A stretch of 40,448 bases of DNA, taken from the NCBI GenBank assembly GCA_015492495.1, contig WGEY01000023.1:1-40448 (forward strand), given 5' to 3'. The translations under genes and the position numbers were made by a program. The notes beneath the pieces are model-generated. The model was not told the origin of the DNA, ran no database searches, and saw only the letters and a list, made by a program, of their open reading frames with translations. Shown one piece after another: positions 15,919-24,983 of the stretch. This stretch comes from Deltaproteobacteria bacterium. Lineage in GTDB: Bacteria > Desulfobacterota > GWC2-55-46 > DRQE01. Numbering within the stretch: position 1 is the first letter of the stretch; every line of letters begins with the position of its first letter.

Positions 15919-16947
15919 ATGGACAGAACCCGTACAAGGACGCCGAAGGCCGTGTGGGTGATACTCGCGTTCGTGGTTGCAACAATAGCAGGGGTAGGTA
16001 CGGAGTATGCGCATGCAGCAAGGAGGCTCGTAAAGATAGACGGCTCCTCCACGGTCTTCCCGATAACCGAGGCCGTGGCCGAGGAGTTTCAGATAGAAAA
16101 GAGGGGCCGTGTCATGGTCACCGTAGGCATCTCGGGCACGGGCGGCGGGTTCAAGAAGTTCTGCCGCGGGGAGGTCGATATAGTGGATGCATCAAGGCCC
16201 GTAAAGTCAGTGGAGGCAGCCCTCTGCAGGAAAAACGGCATAGAGTACATAGAGCTTCCGGTGGCCTACGACGGAATCGCCGTCATGGTCAACCCGCAAA
16301 ACAACTGGGTGGACCACCTCACCGTAAAGGAGCTTAAGAAGATGTGGGAGCCCGCGGCGCAGGGCAGGATCACGAAGTGGAGCCAGATACGCAGAGGATG
16401 GCCGGAAAGGGAGATCCACCTGTTCGGCCCGGGCGTTGACTCCGGCACCTTCGACTACTTCACCAAGGCCATCGTAGGCAAAAGCGGCGCAAGCCGCGGA
16501 GACTTCACCGCGAGCGAGGACGACAACGTGCTTGTGCAGGGTATTGCCACCGATCCGGATGCGCTCGGTTTCTTCGGCCTGGCCTACTACGAGCACAACA
16601 GGGACAAGCTCAAACTGGTACCCATAGACGACGGGAACGATTCGAACGGCAAGGGGCCCATACTCCCGAGCGCTGAGACGGTGAACAAGGGGACGTACCA
16701 GCCGCTTTCAAGGCCCGTATTCATATACGTGAGCAAAGAGGCAGCCTCAAGGCCGGAGGTGGACGAATTCGTAAGCTTCTACCTTGAAAACGCAGGCACG
16801 CTCTCTGCAGAGGTGGGCTACATACCGTTGCCCGAGGATATCTACAAACGCGCCCTCAGGAAGTTCAAAAAGCGCAAGACCGGCTCTGTCTTCGGAGGAA
16901 AGGGGGCAAAAATGGGGGTTACCATACACGACCTTGTAAGGCACTGA
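15919..16947 (+). CDS. pstS: Periplasmic phosphate-binding protein PstS
   Basis: This is the high-affinity phosphate receptor for the Pst ABC transporter. From the ATG at 15919 (342 aa) a signal peptide ends near EYAHA (residue 33). Phosphate-site motifs follow: '[18 protein letters not shown]' and '[25 protein letters not shown]', where backbone and Ser/Thr side chains bind phosphate, then '[16 protein letters not shown]' and '[10 protein letters not shown]'. The upstream ATG at 15901 would add six residues, but it lies before the GGAGG that serves the 15919 start. The Pho box upstream implies induction by low phosphate. The gap to pstC is 187 bp, so part of the transcripts may stop after pstS, as is common when the binding protein is made in excess. 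Confidence 0.94.
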   Translation: MDRTRTRTPKAVWVILAFVVATIAGVGTEYAHAARRLVKIDGSSTVFPITEAVAEEFQIEKRGRVMVTVGISGTGGGFKKFCRGEVDIVDASRPVKSVEAALCRKNGIEYIELPVAYDGIAVMVNPQNNWVDHLTVKELKKMWEPAAQGRITKWSQIRRGWPEREIHLFGPGVDSGTFDYFTKAIVGKSGASRGDFTASEDDNVLVQGIATDPDALGFFGLAYYEHNRDKLKLVPIDDGNDSNGKGPILPSAETVNKGTYQPLSRPVFIYVSKEAASRPEVDEFVSFYLENAGTLSAEVGYIPLPEDIYKRALRKFKKRKTGSVFGGKGAKMGVTIHDLVRH

Positions 16948-17134
16948 GATGTCCGGGTTTTCCAGGGGATTACACTTGGAGCGAAACCTCTCTCAGGCTC
17001 TCTGCTCCGGCCGATATCCCTGCAAGAACCTCCTTAACGGGGAGGCGTTCTGACCGATGTCCTCCCCTGTCTTTTACCTTTAAATATGTACGGATGGATG
17101 TTATATAGAACAACATCATAACCACCGCAAGCCC

Positions 17135-18040
17135 ATGAAATCGTTTCTGGACAGGCGTTCAAGGCAAAGGATATTCGAAAGGGGCATACATGCAGCCCTC
17201 CTTCTCTGTGCGTCCCTTTCAATATTTACAACCATTGGCATAATCCTTGCGCTCTTCTTCGAGACCTTCGATTTCTTCAAGGAGGTCTCCATCATAGAGT
17301 TCCTCACGGACACGCAATGGACCCCTCTCTTCGTGGACAAGCACTTCGGCATCCTGAGCCTTGTTGCCGGCACATTCATCGTATCCTTAATAGCAATGTG
17401 TGTGGCCATACCGCTGGGCATACTGTGCGCCATATACCTGAGCGAGTACTCGTCACCGAGGTTCAGGGAGGTGGTAAAACCGATCCTCGAGGTCCTGGCC
17501 GGAATTCCTACGGTGGTATACGGCTACTTCGCCCTTCTCTTCGTAACCCCCCTGCTAAAAAGCTTCATACCAGGGCTCTCGGGCTTCAACGCCCTCTCGC
17601 CCGGGATAGTCATGGGGATCATGATACTGCCGATGGTATCATCCATGAGCGAGGACGCCATGCATGCCGTCCCCTCGTCGCTCAGGGAGGGCGCGTACGC
17701 GCTTGGGGCCACCAGGTTCCAGGTCGCAACAAAGGTCGTCGTTCCGGCAGCACTTTCCGGCATCATGAGCTCCTTTGTCCTGGCGGTATCGAGGGCCGTA
17801 GGGGAAACGATGATAGTCACCATAGCCGCTGGCCAGCAGCCGAGGTTCTCTCTCAACCCGCTCGTTCCCATAGAGACGATAACGGCGTACATAGTTCAGG
17901 TAAGCCTCGGTGACACCCCGGCCGGCACCATAGAGCACAAGACCATATTCGCAGCCGGCATGACGCTATTTATATTCACCCTTGCACTGAACCTGATAAG
18001 CAACTGGCTCAAGGAACGTTTCAGAGAGGAGTACCGATGA
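17135..18040 (+). CDS. pstC: Phosphate ABC transporter permease PstC
   Basis: This is an inner-membrane permease of the Pst system. It has 301 residues with about six transmembrane helices. The first, at about 22-46, is followed by a periplasmic loop '[13 protein letters not shown]' that is characteristic of PstC. The EAA loop that docks on PstB is visible around '[26 protein letters not shown]', followed by '[10 protein letters not shown]'. The ATG has only a weak Shine-Dalgarno. It overlaps pstA by four bases (ATGA), showing translational coupling. Confidence 0.95.
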   Translation: MKSFLDRRSRQRIFERGIHAALLLCASLSIFTTIGIILALFFETFDFFKEVSIIEFLTDTQWTPLFVDKHFGILSLVAGTFIVSLIAMCVAIPLGILCAIYLSEYSSPRFREVVKPILEVLAGIPTVVYGYFALLFVTPLLKSFIPGLSGFNALSPGIVMGIMILPMVSSMSEDAMHAVPSSLREGAYALGATRFQVATKVVVPAALSGIMSSFVLAVSRAVGETMIVTIAAGQQPRFSLNPLVPIETITAYIVQVSLGDTPAGTIEHKTIFAAGMTLFIFTLALNLISNWLKERFREEYR

Positions 18041-18897
18041 ACAGGCTCGCGTACAACAAGCTCGTAGACAGGTTCTTCAAGCTGGCCGCGCTCGCCGCCA
18101 CCATCGTAGGGCTCGTGTTCCTCTTCACCCTCGTCTGGGACATAGCGCATGACGGCGCGGGCCGAATCAGCTGGAGCTTTCTGACGAGCTTCCCGTCAAG
18201 AAGACCGGAGAGGGCGGGCATACTTTCGGCCCTCGTGGGCACCATATGGATAATGGGGCTTACAGCGGTCTTCGCATTCCCCATAGGGGTCGGCGCTGGA
18301 GTGTACCTCGAGGAGTATACTAAAAAGAAGAACTTGATTACAAGGCTCATAGAGATAAACATCGCAAACCTTGCCGGGGTCCCCTCCATAATATACGGAC
18401 TCCTCGGGCTCGGCATATTCGTACGGGCGCTGTCGCTCGAAAGGAGCCTCCTTACCGGGGCGCTCACACTCACCCTGCTGATACTGCCGATAATAATAAT
18501 ATCGACGAGGGAGGCGCTGAAGGCCGTACCCTTCTCCATACGGGAGGCCTCTTACGCGCTCGGTGCAACGAGGTGGCAGACCACGTACCGTCAGGTCCTG
18601 CCGGTGGCCCTTCCCGGCATACTCACAGGAACCATACTGGCCCTTTCCAGGGCCATAGGCGAGACCGCTCCGCTTATAACCATAGGCGCGCTTACATACA
18701 TAGCGTTCCTTCCGGAGAGCGTGTTCGATCCCTTTACGGTGCTTCCCATACAGATATTCAACTGGGTGTCCAGGCCGCAGAAGGGCTTCGCCGTGAACGC
18801 AGCCGCAGCCATCATAGTTCTCCTCGTTCTAACACTCATCCTTAACAGCATCGCCATCTACCTGCGCCACAGGTTCCAAAGGAGGATAAGGTGGTAG
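18037..18897 (+). CDS. pstA: Phosphate ABC transporter permease PstA
   Basis: This is the second Pst permease subunit, 286 aa, with six predicted helices. The EAA loop is '[20 protein letters not shown]', followed by '[16 protein letters not shown]', which is diagnostic for PstA. '[20 protein letters not shown]' in the middle is also typical. Its start overlaps the pstC stop (ATGA) and its end overlaps the GTG of pstB by seven bases, so the three genes are tightly coupled. It pairs with PstC to form the membrane channel for phosphate. Confidence 0.95.
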   Translation: MNRLAYNKLVDRFFKLAALAATIVGLVFLFTLVWDIAHDGAGRISWSFLTSFPSRRPERAGILSALVGTIWIMGLTAVFAFPIGVGAGVYLEEYTKKKNLITRLIEINIANLAGVPSIIYGLLGLGIFVRALSLERSLLTGALTLTLLILPIIIISTREALKAVPFSIREASYALGATRWQTTYRQVLPVALPGILTGTILALSRAIGETAPLITIGALTYIAFLPESVFDPFTVLPIQIFNWVSRPQKGFAVNAAAAIIVLLVLTLILNSIAIYLRHRFQRRIRW

Positions 18898-19655
18898 ACA
18901 ACGATATCGTATTCCAGATCTCCAACATCAATGCCTGGTACGGGGAAAAACACGTCCTCAAGGACATAAGCATGCGGATAAAGCAGCGGAAGGTCACCGC
19001 CCTGATAGGCCCCTCGGGGTGCGGCAAGAGCACCTTCCTCCGCTGCCTGAACAGAATGAACGACTTCATCCATAACTTCCGTCTCGAAGGCAGGATACTG
19101 TACAAGGCACAGGACCTGTACTCACCCGAAACAGACCCCATCGAGGTGAGAAGGACGATCGGGATGGTCTTTCAAAGACCCAATCCATTCCCCAAGTCCA
19201 TATACAACAACATAGCCTACGGGCTCCAGATATTCGGAATAAAGGACAGGGCCAAACTCGACGCCATCGTAGAGGACAGCCTCAGAAAGGCCGCCCTCTG
19301 GGACGAGGTCAAGGATAACCTCGGCCAGAACGGGCTTGCGCTCTCCGGCGGCCAGCAGCAAAGGCTCTGCATAGCAAGGGCCATTGCCGTAAACCCCGAG
19401 GTCATACTCTTCGACGAGCCGTGCTCCGCGCTCGACCCGGTCGCAACGGCCAAGATCGAGGACTTGATTATGGAGCTCAAAAACGAGTATACTGTCGTGA
19501 TCGTCACACACAACATGCAGCAAGCCGCGAGGGTATCCGACTATACCGGATTCTTCATGCTCGGTGACCTGGTGGAGTTCGACGACACCAAGAAGATATT
19601 CACCACACCGGCCAACAAGCTCACCGAAGACTACATAACCGGCAGATTCGGCTGA
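18891..19655 (+). CDS. pstB: Phosphate ABC transporter ATP-binding protein PstB
   Basis: This is the ATPase of the Pst importer, 254 aa. It has Walker [10 protein letters not shown] at 40-48, a Q-loop in '[17 protein letters not shown]' (PstB-specific), the signature LSGGQQQR at 151-158 and Walker B VILFDEP at 171-177. The H-loop is '[15 protein letters not shown]' near residue 205. It starts at GTG 18891, preceded by GGAGG 5 bases upstream, and overlaps pstA. The order pstC-pstA-pstB-phoU is the standard one. Confidence 0.97.
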   Translation: MVDNDIVFQISNINAWYGEKHVLKDISMRIKQRKVTALIGPSGCGKSTFLRCLNRMNDFIHNFRLEGRILYKAQDLYSPETDPIEVRRTIGMVFQRPNPFPKSIYNNIAYGLQIFGIKDRAKLDAIVEDSLRKAALWDEVKDNLGQNGLALSGGQQQRLCIARAIAVNPEVILFDEPCSALDPVATAKIEDLIMELKNEYTVVIVTHNMQQAARVSDYTGFFMLGDLVEFDDTKKIFTTPANKLTEDYITGRFG

Positions 19656-19705
19656 TACACCTGTACGGCCTGCGTGCAACAAACAGACCACAAGGAGCAG
19701 ACGAG

Positions 19706-20371
19706 ATGACCAGAGTGGCGTTCCATGCGGAACTGAAGAAACTCGAGGCCGAGGTCCTGACGCTCGGGGACATGGTAGACAAAGCGGTGCGGGGCTCGAT
19801 CGACGCGCTTGAAAAAAGGGACATAGAGGCCTCCAAGGCCATTATAAGAAACGATGCGGAGATAAACAAGAAACGCTACGAGATAGAGGATGCCTGCCTG
19901 CTCCTTATAGCCACCCAGCAGCCCATGGCGGTTGATCTGAGGAGTATCGCCGCCATGTTGAGCATAGTCACCGAGCTTGAAAGGATAGCCGACCACGCCG
20001 AGGGCACGGCCAAGATAAGCGTTATGATAGGCGACAAGCCCCTGATAAAGCCCCTCGACAACCTGCCGAAGATGGCCGAAAAGGGCCTGTCCATGCTCGA
20101 AAGGTGCCTTACGGCGTTCACTGAACGCGATGCGGCCACGGCAAGGGCCATATGTGACGAAGACGACGAGGTCGACGCCCTATACGAAGAGGAGTACAGG
20201 GATCTCATTCACATGATGATAAAGAACCCCGACCTCATCGAGAAGGCGACCTATCTTATTTGGGTGGGGCACAACCTCGAACGCATAGCCGACAGGGTCA
20301 CCAACATAGCGGAGAGGGTCGTCTTCATGGTGACGGGAAAGATGGAGGAGATAAACGTCTCGAGGTACTGA
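19706..20371 (+). CDS. phoU: Phosphate signalling regulator PhoU
   Basis: PhoU links the Pst transporter to the PhoR kinase and keeps the Pho regulon off when phosphate is plentiful. The 221-residue all-helical protein shows the two repeated PhoU three-helix bundles with the acidic metal-binding motifs: 'LRSIAAMLSIVTELERIADHAEG' in the first half and 'IWVGHNLERIADRVTNIAE' in the second. An AAGGAG precedes the ATG. It is the last gene of the phosphate cluster and ends 48 bp before the convergent glyQ. Confidence 0.96.
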   Translation: MTRVAFHAELKKLEAEVLTLGDMVDKAVRGSIDALEKRDIEASKAIIRNDAEINKKRYEIEDACLLLIATQQPMAVDLRSIAAMLSIVTELERIADHAEGTAKISVMIGDKPLIKPLDNLPKMAEKGLSMLERCLTAFTERDAATARAICDEDDEVDALYEEEYRDLIHMMIKNPDLIEKATYLIWVGHNLERIADRVTNIAERVVFMVTGKMEEINVSRY

Positions 20372-20376
20372 GAACC

Positions 20377-20409
20377 TGTCCCCTCCGTTCCATTGATACC
20401 GAGGGGACA
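20377..20409. terminator. Hairpin between convergent phoU and glyQ
   Basis: TGTCCCCTC and GAGGGGACA form a perfect 9-bp GC-rich stem with a 15-nt loop, filling the 48-bp space between convergent genes. It could stop both transcripts. No T-run follows on either side, so intrinsic termination strength is uncertain. Confidence 0.45.
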
Positions 20410-20419
20410 TCCCAGGCGC

Positions 20420-21295
20420 TCATCCCGCCTTGTTCAGGAGCGGGAAGCCCATCTCCTCCCTTACCTTCAGATACCCCTCTGCGCAACACCTTGCAAGGGC
20501 CCTGACCCTGCCTATGAAGCGCGTCCTTTCGGCCACGCTTATGGCCCCCCTGGCATCGAGGAGGTTGAAGGTGTGGGAGCACTTGAGACAGAAGTCATAG
20601 GCCGGGAAGACGAGTGACTTCTCTATGAGCCTCTTTGACTCCTTTTCATACATGTCAAAGAGGGTAAAGAGCATGTCGGTGTCGGCCTCGTCGAAGTTGT
20701 AGCGCGAGTACTCCACCTCGCCCCTCAGGTGTACGTCCCCGTAGGTCTCGGTCTCGGTCCACTTTATGTCGAAGACACTGTCCACCCCCTGCAGATACAT
20801 GGTGATCCTCTCAAGCCCGTAGGTGATCTCCCCTGCAACAGGCCTTATGTCGATCCCTCCCGCCTGCTGAAAGTACGTGAACTGGGTTATCTCCATCCCG
20901 TTGAGCCAGACCTCCCAGCCCAGTCCCCATGCGCCGAGCGTGGGAGACTCCCAGTCGTCCTCGACGAACCTTATATCGTGCTCGAGCGGATCTATGCCGA
21001 GGGATTCGAGGCTTTCGAGGTACATCTCCTGTATGTCATCCGGGGACGGCTTCAGGATGACCTGGTACTGGTAGTAGTGCTGGAGGCGGTTCGGGTTCTC
21101 GCCGTACCGTCCGTCCGTGGGGCGACGGGACGGCTCGACATAGGCGGCCCTCCACGGCTCGGGCCCCAGGACCCTCAGGAATGTCGCGGGGTGGAATGTC
21201 CCGGCCCCCTTCTCGATGTCATAGGGCTGGTGGATTATGCACCCCCTTTCCGCCCAGAACCTCTGCAGATTCAGTATTACGTCCTGAAAATACAT
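20420..21295 (-). CDS. glyQ: Glycine--tRNA ligase alpha subunit
   Basis: This is the catalytic alpha subunit of the bacterial alpha2beta2 glycyl-tRNA synthetase, which charges tRNA-Gly. From the ATG at 21295 (291 aa) it begins '[19 protein letters not shown]'. '[19 protein letters not shown]', '[19 protein letters not shown]' and '[19 protein letters not shown]' follow, all typical. Overlapping AAGGAG motifs precede this ATG; a TTG at 21313 would overlap the recO stop. The beta subunit gene (glyS) would be expected downstream, but the next gene is the convergent phoU, so glyS lies elsewhere in the genome. The gene follows recO and mgtE in one transcription unit. Confidence 0.96.
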   Translation of the reverse strand: MYFQDVILNLQRFWAERGCIIHQPYDIEKGAGTFHPATFLRVLGPEPWRAAYVEPSRRPTDGRYGENPNRLQHYYQYQVILKPSPDDIQEMYLESLESLGIDPLEHDIRFVEDDWESPTLGAWGLGWEVWLNGMEITQFTYFQQAGGIDIRPVAGEITYGLERITMYLQGVDSVFDIKWTETETYGDVHLRGEVEYSRYNFDEADTDMLFTLFDMYEKESKRLIEKSLVFPAYDFCLKCSHTFNLLDARGAISVAERTRFIGRVRALARCCAEGYLKVREEMGFPLLNKAG

Positions 21296-21309
21296 GGTCT
21301 CCTTCTCCT

Positions 21310-22077
21310 TCAAGCCGAAAGTCCCTTGAGCTTCTGGATGAACCTCCTTGATTTAAGCTCCTTTCCAATCTGATATCTTATGAAGTCCGCAAGCACCCTC
21401 TCGCTCTCGGCGGCGACCAAAGGACTCGGCACGAGACGCCTGAGCTTTTCCAATGGAAGCCTTGCGGCCATGGCCAAAAACCCCGCAGTGCCGGCGGATA
21501 CCGGTATGGTATCCCCTGGAGGCTCCACGCACCTTTTGCAGACGACCCCTCCCTTTTCCGAGCTGAAAAACACCTTCTCCCCGTTGAGGGCGTTCCTGCA
21601 AACGACGCAACCGCCGAGGTGCGGCAGGTACCCCAAGGCCGAGAGCATCTTGATCTCAAAAAACCTCATAACAAGCCCCTCTTCACCGCCCTCTTCCAGG
21701 AGGCGCAGGAAACCGAGCAGTATATCAAAGACCACGGGACTCGCCTGACCATCCCGGGTCATCTCGGCAAGGAGTTCGACCATGTAACATGCGCTTCCGT
21801 ACCTTTCTATGTCCGCCTTGAGTGCCGGAAAGCCCTCGACGAGCGTTGCATCCTCTATCCTCACAAGATCGCTCCTGCCGGTCTGGAAGATGTAGAGCCT
21901 TGAACGTGAGACCGGATCAAGGTTGGCCACGAATCTGCGCCTGCTCCTTCTGGCCCCCTTTGCGATCCCGTTGAGCTTCCCGTAGCGCTCCGTGTAGAAG
22001 GTTATGATGCTGTCGGACTCACCGTAGTCCGTCGAGTTGAGTATGACCGCGTCCGTCCTGTAATATCCCTTTTTCAT
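21310..22077 (-). CDS. recO: DNA repair protein RecO
   Basis: RecO anneals DNA and loads RecA with RecR at gaps in the RecF pathway. From the ATG at 22077 (255 aa) the N-terminal OB-fold begins '[22 protein letters not shown]' and contains '[17 protein letters not shown]'. A zinc-type knuckle follows: CVVCRNAL paired with CKRC at around residues 150-180. The start codon overlaps the mgtE stop (ATGA), showing translational coupling. An in-frame extension upstream of this ATG only shadows mgtE and was excluded. Confidence 0.9.
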   Translation of the reverse strand: MKKGYYRTDAVILNSTDYGESDSIITFYTERYGKLNGIAKGARRSRRRFVANLDPVSRSRLYIFQTGRSDLVRIEDATLVEGFPALKADIERYGSACYMVELLAEMTRDGQASPVVFDILLGFLRLLEEGGEEGLVMRFFEIKMLSALGYLPHLGGCVVCRNALNGEKVFFSSEKGGVVCKRCVEPPGDTIPVSAGTAGFLAMAARLPLEKLRRLVPSPLVAAESERVLADFIRYQIGKELKSRRFIQKLKGLSA

Positions 22078-23432
22078 AGAAGACCTGCCTTCATGAACGT
22101 CGCGGCGAGCCCCAGGAATGTAAGGAACCCCCCAACGTCCGTGCACGTGGTGACGAATACGCTGGATGCGAGCGCCGGGTCCGCCCCTATCCATTTAAGC
22201 ACTATAGGTATGACGGAACCGCTGAGTCCGGCTATCATGAGGTTGGCCGTCATGGCAAGGAAAAGTAGCACCCCTATCATGAAGTTGGCGCCCAAGAGGT
22301 AAGAAATCATGGCCGCGAACAGGCCGACCAAGATACCGTTAGCCATGCCCACCACGACCTCCTTGAAGAGCACCTTCCTGGCGCTCTTGAGCTCGAGCTC
22401 CCCGAAGGCGAGCCCCCTGACCATGACCGTTATGGTCTGGGTCGCGGCATTCCCGCCGATACCCGCCACAACCGGCATGAAGACGGCCAGGATGACGAGG
22501 CTCTCGATGGTATTCTCGAAGACCTTCACCACGCTTGCCGAAATGAAGGCCGTGCCGAGGTTCAGCAGAAGCCACGGGGAGCGCATCCCGAACGACTTCC
22601 ACGGCGAGTCCAGGGCTCGTTCGCCCGTATTAAGGCTCGCCATCCTGTAAAAGTCCTCGAATATCTCTTCCTCGATGACATCCACGACATCGTCTATTGT
22701 TATGCGTCCCACCAGGTGGTTGTCCTTGTCCACGACCGGCAGGCTCAGGAGGTCGTACCGCTGGAATATCCTGGCCACCTCTTCCTGGTCGACATCGGTC
22801 GTCACCTTCATGGGATTTGTGTCGGTTATGCTCGTAATGGGCAGCTCTTCATCGGCCAGGAGAAGCTTGTTCAGGGAAACGGTTCCCACAAGCCTTCCCT
22901 CTGCATCCACGACAAAGACGTTGGAGATGTTCTCGACCTCTTTTCCCTTTCTCCTTACCTCCTCTATCGTCTCCCGTACCGTTGCATCGGCCCTGACCTT
23001 GACAAGCTCGGCCTGCATCTTTCCGCCTGCGGTGTCGTCGGCGTACTTGAGCAGCTTCTGTACGGCTATGGCCTCTTTTCTGTCGATACCGTCAAGGACC
23101 TTCTTGGCGTCTTCAAGGGGGAGTTCGGCCACTATATCGGTCGCATCGTCGGTCTCCATCTCGTCGATGAGTTCGACGAGCTCTCCTGCAGAGATCGACT
23201 CGACCAGGAGCTCCCTGAGCCGTCCCTCGAGCTCCACGAGGACCTCGGAGGCGGTCTCCTTGTCGAGGAGCCTGAAGACCCCCACCACCTGCGACTCTTC
23301 AAGCCCCTCGAGGACCTTGGCTATATCGGTGGGATGGAGCGGATCGAGGAGCCTTTTCACCCCCTCCATGTCCCCACGCTCATAGAGGTCCTTTATCTCC
23401 TCAACGGGTATGTCCTTGGGTTCAACCGTCAT
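22074..23432 (-). CDS. mgtE: Magnesium transporter MgtE
   Basis: This is a Mg2+-gated channel, 452 aa from the ATG at 23432, which has AGGA upstream. Domains in order are as follows. The MgtE N domain lies at about 15-120 (repeats such as 'LHPTDIAKVLEGLEESQVVGVFRLL'). Two CBS domains follow at about 130-255 ('NVFVVDAEGRLVGTVSLNKLLLA', 'LLSLPVVDKDNHLVGRITIDDVVDV'), then the connecting helix. Five transmembrane helices follow at about 280-450, with the pore signature 'PVVAGIGGNAATQTITVMVRG'. It also contains acidic residues that sense Mg2+ in the cytosolic domains. An upstream frame extension of 42 residues is unconserved. It is co-transcribed with recO and glyQ. Confidence 0.95.
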   Translation of the reverse strand: MTVEPKDIPVEEIKDLYERGDMEGVKRLLDPLHPTDIAKVLEGLEESQVVGVFRLLDKETASEVLVELEGRLRELLVESISAGELVELIDEMETDDATDIVAELPLEDAKKVLDGIDRKEAIAVQKLLKYADDTAGGKMQAELVKVRADATVRETIEEVRRKGKEVENISNVFVVDAEGRLVGTVSLNKLLLADEELPITSITDTNPMKVTTDVDQEEVARIFQRYDLLSLPVVDKDNHLVGRITIDDVVDVIEEEIFEDFYRMASLNTGERALDSPWKSFGMRSPWLLLNLGTAFISASVVKVFENTIESLVILAVFMPVVAGIGGNAATQTITVMVRGLAFGELELKSARKVLFKEVVVGMANGILVGLFAAMISYLLGANFMIGVLLFLAMTANLMIAGLSGSVIPIVLKWIGADPALASSVFVTTCTDVGGFLTFLGLAATFMKAGLL

Positions 23433-23746
23433 GGTTATCCTGGATAATGCAAGCAGCAAGTAATCGGGGCCATGCCGACCGTCCGGCAGCAGGCCGCGGG
23501 CATGTGGCATATATGGATTGAAGATTCCCCCCGGCAGGCGGGAAATCTTCTGGTGCAAGGATTCCAGGTTCTACTGGTTCGATAAGTCCGAAGCCGACAA
23601 CCGCTGGCGGTTTGATCCGGTATGTATCAACGTACACCGGCCAAAATGAACACAACCAGCAAAAAGGCCACGGTCGTATTACGGCGGACAGGCCTTACCG
23701 GCCCGCGGTGATAGAGCGAGCCGGATGCAAAAAAGTAATTTTTCTA
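23433..23746. other. Intergenic leader of mgtE, no gene seen
   Basis: About 310 nt between the candidate promoter and mgtE. I recognise neither a gene nor an M-box. A short AGATTCCCCCCGGCAGGCGGGAAATCTT-type hairpin (AGATT/AATCT with an inner CCCGCC pairing) lies near 23520-23552. The region could carry a regulatory leader for the Mg2+ channel, but I have no class to assign. Confidence 0.35.
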
Positions 23747-23776
23747 TAAGTAGCACATAAAAAAAAGATAAGTCAA
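23747..23776 (-). promoter_or_regulatory. Candidate sigma-70 promoter of mgtE-recO-glyQ
   Basis: On the minus strand TTGACT, 18 bp with a T8 run, TACTTA. It lies in the AT-rich block between the usp stop and mgtE and would give a long leader of about 300 nt. Confidence 0.35.
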
Positions 23777-23824
23777 TATATATGTCGACGCCGGGCGGGA
23801 TAAAAGGCAGGCTTAAGAGAATAG

Positions 23825-24661
23825 TTATCTCTCCAGGAAGAACGGGCCCTCCACCGTCCTGATTACGTGCTCTGTGGTGCTTCCGAGCACCATCTTCAGG
23901 ATCCCTGAATGCCTTGTAGCGCCCATGAAGATGAGATCGTGTCCGTTTTTCCTGTAGTAGTTCTCTAAACCCACGGGCGCATCCTCATCAACGTGGACGA
24001 AACTCGCATCCACACCGTAGGACTTGAGGTAATCTTCAGCCTCTTCGAGTACGCTCGAGGCGGTCTCGCCGTCTCTTTCCGCTGTGATGACCGTCAACTC
24101 GAGCCCCAAGGCCTTGACGAACTCGGCCGCCGAATGCATCGCCTTGGTCGAATTGGGGCTTGAGTCATAGCACAGAAGCGGCTTCTGCGGGGTGGAGAAG
24201 GTCTCCGGCACGACCAGGACCGGCCTCGACGACTTCCTCATCACGCCTTCTGTTACAGAGCCTAAAAGTCCGTGTTCGAACTCCGCATTAACCCCTCTCC
24301 TGCCGATGATAACAAGGTCGTTCAACCTCGCCTTGTCACATATCTCATTAGATACAATACCGTATGCAAGCAGCGTCTCCGCATCAACACCTTCCTTCCC
24401 GCATTCCTCCACAAAGGACTCCAGGACCGTCCTTCCGCTCGCCTCGAGCGCCTCCCTCATCTTCGTCGAAAAGTTCAGGAAAGGCTCGAAACCCAAGGAA
24501 CCGGACAGGTCATGGAGAAAAGGCCCTTCAAGGGCGACCAGGTCGATCACGTAGAGCCCTGTAAGGTCGGCATCGAACCCCTTGGAGAGCCATATGCCGT
24601 AGCCGGTCACGGCCTTTGTGTATGCGGAACCATCGAGCGCAGCGAGTATCTTCTTAATCAA
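23825..24661 (-). CDS. Universal stress protein with two UspA domains
   Basis: This 278-residue cytoplasmic protein has two tandem UspA folds. Domain 1 (about 1-150) starts 'MIKKILAALDGSAYTKAV' and carries an ATP-loop-like 'GRRGVNAEFEHGLLGSVTEG'. Domain 2 (about 158-278) starts 'KPLLCYDSSPNSTKAM' and carries 'GATRHSGILKMVLGSTTEHV', the G-x2-G-x9-GS/T pattern of ATP-binding UspA members. The start is TTG at 24661, with AAGGGGGGA as Shine-Dalgarno. A 130-bp MITE-like element ends only 22 bp upstream of this start, so the native promoter has probably been displaced or altered. Confidence 0.9.
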   Translation of the reverse strand: MIKKILAALDGSAYTKAVTGYGIWLSKGFDADLTGLYVIDLVALEGPFLHDLSGSLGFEPFLNFSTKMREALEASGRTVLESFVEECGKEGVDAETLLAYGIVSNEICDKARLNDLVIIGRRGVNAEFEHGLLGSVTEGVMRKSSRPVLVVPETFSTPQKPLLCYDSSPNSTKAMHSAAEFVKALGLELTVITAERDGETASSVLEEAEDYLKSYGVDASFVHVDEDAPVGLENYYRKNGHDLIFMGATRHSGILKMVLGSTTEHVIRTVEGPFFLER

Positions 24662-24679
24662 GTCGTCCCCCCTTACACA

Positions 24680-24683
24680 TTAG
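24680..24683. repeat. Left target-site duplication TTAG
   Basis: TTAG immediately flanks the MITE-like element and is repeated on its other side at 24814-24817. Confidence 0.55.
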
Positions 24684-24813
24684 GGAAACCCTGATTAATT
24701 CGTCATTGAGAGGCTAAGCGACAAAGCAATCTCTAAGTGCCTGATTTTACTAAAAACGAGATTGCTTCGCTGCGCTCGCAATGACGCGAGACAGGCAATA
24801 AATCAGAGTTTCC
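24684..24813. mobile_element. MITE-like 130-bp inverted-repeat element
   Basis: The ends are 17-bp imperfect terminal inverted repeats, GGAAACYCTGATTWATT (15 of 17 match). Inside is a second inverted repeat of about 28 bp: GTCATTGAGAGGCTAAGCGA and onward at 24702, against GAGATTGCTTCGCTGCGCTC and onward ending in CAATGAC at 24784. TTAG is duplicated on both sides. There is no coding capacity. Non-autonomous repeats with a similar 'GTCATTGCGAG...GCAATCTC' core occur in many bacterial genomes. The whole can fold into one long hairpin. It lies between the usp Shine-Dalgarno and its upstream region. Confidence 0.7.
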
Positions 24814-24817
24814 TTAG
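24814..24817. repeat. Right target-site duplication TTAG
   Basis: Copy of the TTAG at 24680-24683 on the far side of the MITE-like element. Confidence 0.55.
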
Positions 24818-24911
24818 GATATGGTTACAAGAAAATTATAGACCTTTGATCCTTAGCCTGCTGTAAAAGACACATTATTCAATACAGTCGAAGATTCCTT
24901 ACGGGGAGCCT

Positions 24912-24952
24912 CAAAAAAACATCGGGGCTGGACAAGACCAATGTCAGCCCCG
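24912..24952 (-). terminator. Intrinsic terminator of the dnaK-dnaJ-clp operon
   Basis: On the minus strand an 8-bp GC stem CGGGGCTG/CAGCCCCG with a 14-nt loop is followed by ATG and a T7 run. It lies about 30 bp past the clp stop at 24984. Confidence 0.85.
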
Positions 24953-24983
24953 GCAAAAGCGGCCAGACCTCAGTCACCGCTCG

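Noticed and set aside
23520-23600. tRNA-like GGTTCGAT in the mgtE leader
   Set aside because: No acceptor stem, D-arm or anticodon arm can be formed around it.
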